From Clostridia bacterium (lineage in GTDB: Bacteria; Bacillota; Clostridia; Christensenellales; Aristaeellaceae): a DNA stretch of 13,191 nt. The notes under the pieces are model-generated. The model had not been told where the DNA came from, made no database searches, and worked only from the letters and a program-made list of their open reading frames with translations. Below, piece by piece: positions 7,448-13,191 of the stretch. Location of the stretch: assembly GCA_024404275.1 (NCBI GenBank), contig JAKSQG010000032.1, positions 1-13,191 on the forward strand. Direction: 5' to 3'. Position numbers and translations under genes: made by a program. How positions within the stretch are numbered: the stretch's first letter is position 1; the number at the start of each line of letters is the position of its first letter.

Positions 7448-8359
7448 ATGAGCCAAACGAAGGTAATGCGAAAACTGAGCGGCGCCAGGTTTGCCGAAAA
7501 CAGCAAAGCCTGGCTGATCATGCTGCCCAGCCTGATCCTGATGCTGTTTTTTGTGTGGGAGCCGCTGTTTGAAAGCGTGCGCATGAGCCTGTACAAGACC
7601 CGCAATGTTGAGCTGGTGCGCTACATCGGCTTTGACAACTACATCAGCGTCATGGGCAAGGATGACTTTATTCAGGCCCTGCTCAACACCTTCTCGTACA
7701 CCTTCTGGTCGCTGATCATCGGCTTTCTGCTGCCGGTGGTGCTGGCCATGATCATCGGCGAGACCCGCCGCAGCAAGGGCATCTTCCGCACCATTGCCTA
7801 CCTGCCCAACATGCTGCCCGGTCTTGCGGTCATCATTCTGTGGTCCTCCTTCTTCTCTGCCGAAAAATCCGGCGTGCTCAACATTCTGCTCAGCACCATC
7901 GGTGTCTCCCCACAAACCTATCTGACCAGGGCGGAATGGGTCATTCCCATCATCATCATCATCGCCACCTGGAAGGGCGCGGGCGCCACGGCGCTCATCT
8001 ACATGGCCAGCATGGCCGGCGTCAGCCCCGAGCTGTACGAAGCGGCCGCCATCGACGGCGCCACGGTGCTGCAGCGCGTATGGCACATCCTGCTGCCCTC
8101 CATCCGCAAGCTGATGGGCACGCTGCTCATTTTGCAGATCATTTCCGTGTTCCAGATCATGTATGAGCCCATGGTTCTGACCAAGGGCGGCCCCGACAAC
8201 GCCTCCCTGTCCCTGATGCAGCTGATGTGGCAGTACGCCTTCGGCGGCAGCATGAACTACGGCAAGGCCTCCGCCGTGGCGGTCATCGTCACCGGCATCC
8301 TGCTGGTCATGACGCTCATTCATTCCTACTTTGACCGCAAAGAATCCAGTTGGGACTGA
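7448..8359 (+). CDS. Sugar ABC transporter permease, MalF/UgpA type
   Basis: This is the first inner-membrane subunit of the carbohydrate importer, 303 residues from the start chosen by ribosome-site spacing. It has six likely membrane helices: about 20-42, 83-104, 116-136, 165-187, 222-242 and 272-294. The coupling loop EAAAIDGATVLQRVWHILLPS (198-218) is a near-ideal carbohydrate-permease EAA motif with the invariant Gly 204, and docks to the ATPase. MVLTKGGPDNAS (242-253) is typical of the MalF/LacF/UgpA group. The next permease starts 16 bases after its stop, so the two are co-translated partners. A run of five ATC codons (Ile 168-172) lies in a membrane helix and is unremarkable. Sugar identity cannot be read from the sequence. 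Confidence 0.94.
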   Translation: MSQTKVMRKLSGARFAENSKAWLIMLPSLILMLFFVWEPLFESVRMSLYKTRNVELVRYIGFDNYISVMGKDDFIQALLNTFSYTFWSLIIGFLLPVVLAMIIGETRRSKGIFRTIAYLPNMLPGLAVIILWSSFFSAEKSGVLNILLSTIGVSPQTYLTRAEWVIPIIIIIATWKGAGATALIYMASMAGVSPELYEAAAIDGATVLQRVWHILLPSIRKLMGTLLILQIISVFQIMYEPMVLTKGGPDNASLSLMQLMWQYAFGGSMNYGKASAVAVIVTGILLVMTLIHSYFDRKESSWD

Positions 8360-8360
8360 G

Positions 8361-8367
8361 AAAGGAG
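8361..8367 (+). promoter_or_regulatory. Ribosome binding site that sets the second permease start
   Basis: AAAGGAG is two bases before ATG 8370 and eight before ATG 8376, favouring 8376 (MKKVQRTG). A still longer frame from ATG 8331 would overlap the end of the first permease and lacks a ribosome site. Confidence 0.75.
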
Positions 8368-8375
8368 CAATGCAT

Positions 8376-9245
8376 ATGAAAAAGGTTCAGCGCACCGGCG
8401 TGATCCGCGAATACGACCTGCATTCCCGCTCCGTCAAGGTCCTGTACGGCTTTGTGCTCTTTCTGTGCCTGGTCATGACGGTCATCGCCCTCTTCCCCCT
8501 CATCTGGGTGTGTCTGGCGGGCTTCAAGGACTTAAAGGAGTTTGTTTCCAGCACCTCTCTGCTGCCCTCTGACTTCAATTTCGGCATGTTCACCACCACG
8601 TGGGATCAATTGGGCATTGCCAAGAACTATCTCAACTCGCTGTTTTCCGTCGCCGGCAGCGTGGTATGCGCCATCGTGTTCAACGGTCTGCTGGGCTACG
8701 GTCTGGGCATCTTAAAGCCCAAGGGCTACGGCGTGGTCAAAAAGCTGGTCATGCTGTCGCTGCTGCTGCCCACCACCATCAGCATCGTTCCCCTGTTTAT
8801 GAACATTCAAAAGCTGGGGCTTGGCAACTCCTTCCTGCCGCTGTGGCTGTCCTTTGGCGCCAACGCCATGTATGTGGTGCTGTTCATCCAGTTCTTTGAG
8901 TCGCTGCCCCATTCCATCATCGAAGCCGCGCGCATCGACGGTGCCAACCAGCTGCAAACCTTCTTCAGCATCGTGCTGCCCCTGTCCAAACCCATCTGCA
9001 CCGTCATTGCCATCTTTGCCGTCAACGCCGCCTGGTCCGACTTCCTGCTGCCTTATCTGGTGCTGCGCGGCGGACAGCTGCAGACGGTCATGGTGCGCCT
9101 GTTTGTGTTCTCCACCGAGCAGACCGTCAACGCCGATACCATGATGCGTTCCGTGGTCTTCTCGATGATCCCGCCCATCATTTTGTTCTTTATCTTCCAG
9201 AAGCAGCTGACCGAGAACGCTGTCTCCGTCGGCATCAAGGGCTGA
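8376..9245 (+). CDS. Sugar ABC transporter permease, MalG/UgpE type
   Basis: This is the second membrane subunit, 289 residues, partner of the upstream MalF-type protein. Its helices are at about 23-47, 88-110, 122-142, 155-173, 204-228 and 260-276. Conserved features are the FPLIWVCLAGFKDLKEF segment after helix 1, PTTISIVPLFMNIQKLGLGNS (132-152), the coupling loop EAARIDGANQLQTFFSIVLP (183-202), and a C-terminal GIKG end typical of the MalG/CarB-like group. Together the two permeases form the translocation channel; no nucleotide-binding subunit is encoded in this operon as seen. The DppD/DppF ATPases upstream are of the peptide class and unlikely to serve it. A shared MsmK/UgpC-type ATPase elsewhere on the chromosome is the common arrangement. 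The first GH65 gene begins 26 bases downstream. Confidence 0.94.
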   Translation: MKKVQRTGVIREYDLHSRSVKVLYGFVLFLCLVMTVIALFPLIWVCLAGFKDLKEFVSSTSLLPSDFNFGMFTTTWDQLGIAKNYLNSLFSVAGSVVCAIVFNGLLGYGLGILKPKGYGVVKKLVMLSLLLPTTISIVPLFMNIQKLGLGNSFLPLWLSFGANAMYVVLFIQFFESLPHSIIEAARIDGANQLQTFFSIVLPLSKPICTVIAIFAVNAAWSDFLLPYLVLRGGQLQTVMVRLFVFSTEQTVNADTMMRSVVFSMIPPIILFFIFQKQLTENAVSVGIKG

Positions 9246-9271
9246 TCCCCCATTCAACGAAAGAGGTATTT

Positions 9272-11566
9272 ATGGCAAAGGTAGCGGATATTTACTTTGC
9301 GGTCGACCCGTGGAAGATCATCGAGGATGGTTTTGATCCCGCCTATTCCCGCGTAAGCGAGTCTGTTTTCTCTTTGGGCAACGAAACGCAGGGCGTACGC
9401 GGCTGCTTTGATGAAGGCGGAAGCGTTGACAGCCTGCGCGGTGCCTACACCAACGGCGTGTTCGATATGGAGCAGCTCAGCCGCTCCTATAAAGGCATCA
9501 TTGATAAAACGCACTTCATGGTGCCCTCCGCCGAATGGCTGATGACCGAAATCGTGCTGGACAATGAAAAGCTGGATCTTGGCAAAGTCCGTTTTGAGGA
9601 TTTTACCCGCGTATTGGATATGCGCGCCGGCACGCTGACCCGCAGCTTTGTGTGGACGACCGAAAGCGGCAAGCAGCTCAAATTGACCTTCCTGCGCTTT
9701 ATGGATATGGTGCACCGTGAGCGCGCCTATCAGCGCATCACGATGGAAGCGCTCAACTTTGACGGCGAAGTCGCCTTCACGACCGGTCTTTCCTTTGACG
9801 CCGTGCATGAGGGCTACCGCAAGTGCTTCTGGCAGAATGCCCGCGTGGAAGCCGAAAGCAGCCGTATGCTGCTCAAAGCCCGCACCACCGCCTCCAATCA
9901 GGAGGAGTTTGCCGGTGCGCTGGTCTCCCTGCCCGGTGAAATCACAATCAGCAAAAATGAAAAGACCGCCGCTCTCCGCTGCAATGTGCCGCTCACCCGC
10001 GGTCAGCCCGTCAGCCTTGACAAGCGTGTAGTCGTGGTGTTTGACGGCACCGAGGGCGATGCCCTGTGGCAGAACGGTCTGACCGCTTTGGAGGCCTGCG
10101 CCGCCGTCTCGCTGGACGAAGCCATGGAGGCACAGCGGAAATATTGGGAAGCCTACTGGCAGACCTCCGATATTGATATCATTCCCGCCGGGGACGACAC
10201 CGCCGAGCTGGTCGCCGCATAGCAGCAGGGCATCCACTTCTGCTCCTTCCAGCTGGCGCAGACCTACAACGGCGGCAGCATGAAGCACAACATCGGCGCC
10301 AAAGGTCTGACAGGCGAAGCCTACAACGGTCACGCCTTTTGGGATACCGAAGCCTGCTGCCTGCCCTTCTATCTGTTCAACAATCCCGCCGCCGCCCGCG
10401 ACCTGCTGCGCTACCGCTACAACACGCTGCCCATGGCCATCGAGCGTGCCAAAATGCTGGATTGCAAGGGCGCCTGCTACCCCATCGCCACCCTGAACGG
10501 CGATGAGGCCTGTGCGCTGTGGCAGCACGCCAGCCTGCAGCTGCAGCCCTCCACCGCCGTCGCCTACGGCATCTGGCACTATGTACACCTGACCGAGGAC
10601 AAGGATTTCCTGTGGCATTACGGTGCCGAGATCCTGCTTCAGATCGCCCGCTTCATGGCCAGCCGTGTGGAAAAAAGCAGCCGCACCGGCAAGTACGGCT
10701 TCTACGGCGTCATGGGTCCCGATGAGTTCCACATGATGGTCAACAACAACGCCTACACCAACTATATGGGTCTGCGTACGCTGCAGTACGCCGCAGAAGT
10801 GATGACCGCCATGGAAAAGGAGCAGCCCGCCCTCTGCGCCGCCCTGATGGAAAAGACCGCCCTCACCAAAGAGGAGATTGCCCGCTGGCAGCACATTGCC
10901 GACAACATGTACATTCCGCAGGCCGAAAACGGCATCATCGAGCAGCATGACGGCTTCTTCGATCTGCCGCATACCGAGATCAACGACATTCCCGTCAGCG
11001 AGTTCCCGCTGTATGAGCACTGGTCTTACGACCGCATCTACCGCTCCGACATGATCAAGCAGCCCGACGTGCTGATGTTCCTGTACCTGTACAACTCCTC
11101 CTTCAGCGAGGAGATCAAGCGCATCAACTACGATTTCTATCAGGCGCGTACCATCCACGAGTCCTCCCTGTCGCCCGCCATCCACTCCATTCTGGCGGCA
11201 GAGCTGGACAAGATGGACGAAGCCGTTTCCTTCTTCGGCTACGCCACACGTTTGGATCTGGACAACTACAACCGCAATACCCGTGAAGGTCTGCACATTA
11301 CCAGCATCGCCATGGCGTGGTGCGGCATCGTGTACGGCTTTGCCGGTCTGCGCAGCGATGCCGAAAAGCTGATCTTTGCCCCGCGCCTGCCCGAGCGCTG
11401 GAGAAGCCTCACCTTCTCCGTCATGTACCGCGGCCGTGTCATCCGCCTGTGCATGGAGGCAGACAAAACAAGCTTCCGCCTCACGCAGGGTGACCCGCTG
11501 GAGGTGCTCGTCTACGGCAAGCCCGTTACACTGACCAACAAGGAACAGCTCATCCCCCGCAAATAA
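9272..11566 (+). CDS. GH65 glycoside phosphorylase, interrupted by an in-frame TAG
   Basis: This is an intracellular inverting phosphorylase of family GH65 (the kojibiose/maltose/trehalose phosphorylase group), which uses phosphate to split an alpha-glucoside into beta-glucose 1-phosphate and the other sugar. It spans 764 codons counting an amber at 317, the normal length. The N-terminal beta-sandwich (about 1-270) is followed by the catalytic barrel: NIGAKGLTGEAYNGHAFWDTE (340-360), the proposed acid Glu 485 in GPDEFHMMVNNNAYTN (482-497), conserved Lys-Gln 596-597 (KQPDV), and the phosphate loop HESSLS (629-634). A C-terminal beta-domain closes it. No signal peptide is present. AAAGAGG (9260-9266) sets the start. 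The TAG at 10220-10222 falls at the start of the barrel; the frame continues without shift and QQGIHFCSFQL, a conserved helix, follows immediately. The catalytic half lies after it, so standard reading would give an inactive 316-residue product. The disaccharide is unknown; kojibiose-like is a guess. Confidence 0.88.
10220..10222 (+). other. In-frame amber codon in the first GH65 phosphorylase
   Basis: TAG is preceded by GCA and followed by CAG CAG GGC in a single open frame, so one C-to-T change from a CAG-CAG-CAG run (Gln) would explain it. The next in-frame ATG (10280) lacks a ribosome site and would start inside the catalytic domain, so restart is not a likely rescue. Confidence 0.9.
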
Positions 11567-11578
11567 CATCACCGTTCG

Positions 11579-11607
11579 ATCCGCCTGCATCCCTGCGGGC
11601 GGATTTT
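11579..11607 (+). terminator. Hairpin between the two GH65 genes
   Basis: ATCCGCCTGCA (11579-11589) pairs with TGCGGGCGGAT (11594-11604) over 11 bases with one G-U, around a TCCC loop, and is followed by TTTT up to 11607. The short T-run and a ribosome site only a few bases later suggest partial termination or mRNA protection within the operon rather than its end. Confidence 0.7.
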
Positions 11608-11623
11608 GACAAGGAGGACAACG

Positions 11624-13191
11624 ATGGATCAATGGAAGCTTGAACGGGAAGGATTTGACCCCGCTCATGTAGTGACCGACGGCAACCGCTTCCTGTGCGC
11701 CAACGGCTATATGGGGCTGCGCGGCGTGGTCGAGGAGGGGCAGTCCCCGGACCTGCCCGCCATCACCCTCGCCGGTGTGTATGACCGCAACGGCGATAAA
11801 TGGCGCGAGCCTGTCAACGCCCCGCAGTGCCTGTTTGTGCGGGCTGTGCTGAACGGCAAAGCGATGGCACTCCGTGAAGCCGCGCCGCTGCGCCATACCT
11901 GCGGCATCGATTATCGTCACGGTGTCTATCACCGCGATACCGATTTTGGTCCGCTGCGTCTGGAAAGCGAACGCTTTGTCTCGATGGATCAAACGCACCT
12001 GCTGGCGGACCGCATGCGCATCACCTGCACCGAGGACGGCGAGCTGGAGCTGACCTGCGGCATCTCCGCCGACATCTGGGACATCAACGGTCCGCACCTG
12101 TTTGACTTTTCCATGGAATGCGATGAAGCTTTGTCCGTCACCGCCGTCACGGGTCAGCTGGGCATCACCGTGTCCGCGGCGCAGACCGTCACGCTGGATG
12201 CTGACGCAGAGGTTCTGTACAAGCAGAATGACGCGGGTTCCTTCAAGGTGTTCCGTCTGCCCGTAAAGGCAGGGGAAACGCTTGTTTTGTCCTCCGTTGC
12301 CGCCGTTTACACCTCACTGGATACCGAGGACCCCAAAGCCGCCGCCCGTGCACTGTGCCTTGGCGAAGCCGCCCGCGGCTTTGATGCCTGCCTTGCCGCG
12401 CACACCACCGCGTGGGAAAAGGTGCATGCCCTTTCCACCATCGAAGCGGAAGGGGATGAGGCCGCCGTGCAGGGGCTCCACGCCAGTCAGTATCATCTGA
12501 ACAGCATCGCCCCGCGCCATGCGGACAGCATGTCCATCCCCGCCCGCGGACTGTCGGGACAGACCTACAAGGGCGCCATCTTCTGGGATTCGGAAATCTT
12601 CTTTTTCCCCATGTTTGTGCACACACAGCCCGAAGTCGCCCGCGCGCTGCTGCGTTACCGCATCGAAACGCTGCCCGGTGCCCTCAAGAAGGCCAAAGGC
12701 TACGAGTACCGCGGCGCCTTCTATGCCTGGGAAAGTCAGGAGGGCGGCGAAGAGGGCTGCACCGATTTCAACGTGGTGGATGTGTTCACCCACCGCCCGG
12801 TGCGCACCTATTTCCGGGATAAGCAGATCCACATCAGCGCCGACATCGCCTACGCGCTGCGCAGCTATTATGAGATCACCGGCGACCGCTCCCTTCTGCA
12901 GGAGGGCGGTGCCGCCGTCATCCTTGAGTGCGCGCGCTTCTATATCAGCCGCGCTCAGCTGCGGGCAGACAAAACCGAGGTCGACTATCCCGATGTCATC
13001 GGTCCCGATGAATATCACGAGCGCGTCACCAACAATGCCTTTACCAACCGCATGATCCGCCACTGCATGGAAAGCGCCCTGCAGCTGGAAGACATCTTTG
13101 CCGATCAGCCCGACGAATTTGCCGCGCTGCTTCAAAGCCTCGATTACGCCGAGGACTGGCAGCGCCTCAAAAACCTCTGTCCGCGCATCCG
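11624..13191 (+). CDS. Second GH65 glycoside phosphorylase (3' end beyond the window)
   Basis: An uninterrupted frame of 522 codons starts at an ATG preceded by AAGGAGGAC (11611-11619) and runs off the window end, lacking perhaps 230-260 residues. It begins WKLEREGFDPAHVVTDGNRFLCANGYMGLRGVVEE, a typical GH65 N-terminal domain. The catalytic barrel shows IPARGLSGQTYKGAIFWDSE (305-324) and GPDEYHERVTNNAFTN (460-475) with the proposed catalytic Glu 463. No signal peptide is seen, so it acts in the cytoplasm. It is clearly diverged from the upstream GH65 enzyme (WDSE against WDTE, a different lead-in to the barrel), so it probably handles a different linkage or acceptor. The SIPARGLSGQ-type sequence recalls the nigerose and glucosyl-rhamnose phosphorylase branch of Clostridia, from memory only. 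The phosphate loop lies outside the window. No in-frame TAG is present in the visible part. Confidence 0.9.
   Translation, partial: MDQWKLEREGFDPAHVVTDGNRFLCANGYMGLRGVVEEGQSPDLPAITLAGVYDRNGDKWREPVNAPQCLFVRAVLNGKAMALREAAPLRHTCGIDYRHGVYHRDTDFGPLRLESERFVSMDQTHLLADRMRITCTEDGELELTCGISADIWDINGPHLFDFSMECDEALSVTAVTGQLGITVSAAQTVTLDADAEVLYKQNDAGSFKVFRLPVKAGETLVLSSVAAVYTSLDTEDPKAAARALCLGEAARGFDACLAAHTTAWEKVHALSTIEAEGDEAAVQGLHASQYHLNSIAPRHADSMSIPARGLSGQTYKGAIFWDSEIFFFPMFVHTQPEVARALLRYRIETLPGALKKAKGYEYRGAFYAWESQEGGEEGCTDFNVVDVFTHRPVRTYFRDKQIHISADIAYALRSYYEITGDRSLLQEGGAAVILECARFYISRAQLRADKTEVDYPDVIGPDEYHERVTNNAFTNRMIRHCMESALQLEDIFADQPDEFAALLQSLDYAEDWQRLKNLCPRI

Noticed and set aside
7949..7964. ATC trinucleotide run in the first permease
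   Set aside because: It encodes five Ile residues in a membrane helix and is explained by codon preference; no evidence of a phase-variable repeat.
10223..10280. Two separate GH65 genes split at 10222-10280
   Set aside because: The frame is the same on both sides of the TAG, conserved GH65 sequence fills the gap, and ATG 10280 has no ribosome binding site.
9254..12097. A 947-codon open frame on the minus strand, antisense to the GH65 genes
   Set aside because: It runs opposite to two well-supported GH65 genes, crosses their gap and matches no family I recognise. GC-rich codon use in the plus-strand genes keeps this frame free of stops; its His/Gly/Gln/Val-rich make-up is typical of such shadows.

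Overview
The window is a compact stretch of chromosome from a GC-rich anaerobic Bacillota-type bacterium. This rests on strong AGGAGG-like ribosome binding sites, a perfect consensus sigma-A promoter, an ABC-importer and GH65-phosphorylase gene set, and a ferredoxin-type aldo/keto reductase. A gut or fermentative Clostridia relative is my best guess, but no rRNA or marker gene is present to prove it. Every gene lies on the + strand. I see no tRNA, rRNA, CRISPR array, insertion sequence or phage gene. No gap between genes exceeds about 185 bases.

Region 1 (1-3341) is the end of a peptide/oligopeptide ABC importer operon: the 3' end of a DppB-type permease, then DppC, DppD and DppF. The last two overlap by ATGA, and a strong rho-independent terminator follows. 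The substrate-binding protein would lie upstream, outside the window. Region 2 (about 3340-5807) has a pair of short CHR-family membrane proteins (a split chromate-transporter-type pair, also overlapping by ATGA), followed by an aldo/keto reductase with two C-terminal 4Fe-4S motifs and a terminator. Region 3 (5853 to the end) is a sugar-use operon. It starts with a perfect TTGACA-N17-TATAAT promoter and an 18-bp palindrome with a central CpG at the expected +1 (a likely LacI-family operator). It then encodes a secreted sugar-binding protein, two MalF/MalG-type permeases and two different GH65 glycoside phosphorylases, the second cut off by the window end. No ATPase gene for this importer is present, so a shared MsmK/UgpC-type ATPase elsewhere is inferred. 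The likely pathway is import of an alpha-linked disaccharide or short oligosaccharide, then phosphorolysis in the cytoplasm to beta-glucose 1-phosphate plus a sugar. Hairpins after the binding-protein gene and between the two GH65 genes may tune expression within the operon.

The most striking signal is that two otherwise intact, full-length genes, the aldo/keto reductase (TAG at 4863-4865) and the first GH65 enzyme (TAG at 10220-10222), are each interrupted by one in-frame amber codon. The reading frame and conserved family sequence resume at once. None of the 11 visible natural stops is TAG (8 TGA, 3 TAA). This fits amber being read as a sense codon, perhaps Gln, Glu or pyrrolysine, or being suppressed. 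Two recent nonsense mutations or consensus errors are the rival explanation and cannot be excluded from 13 kb.
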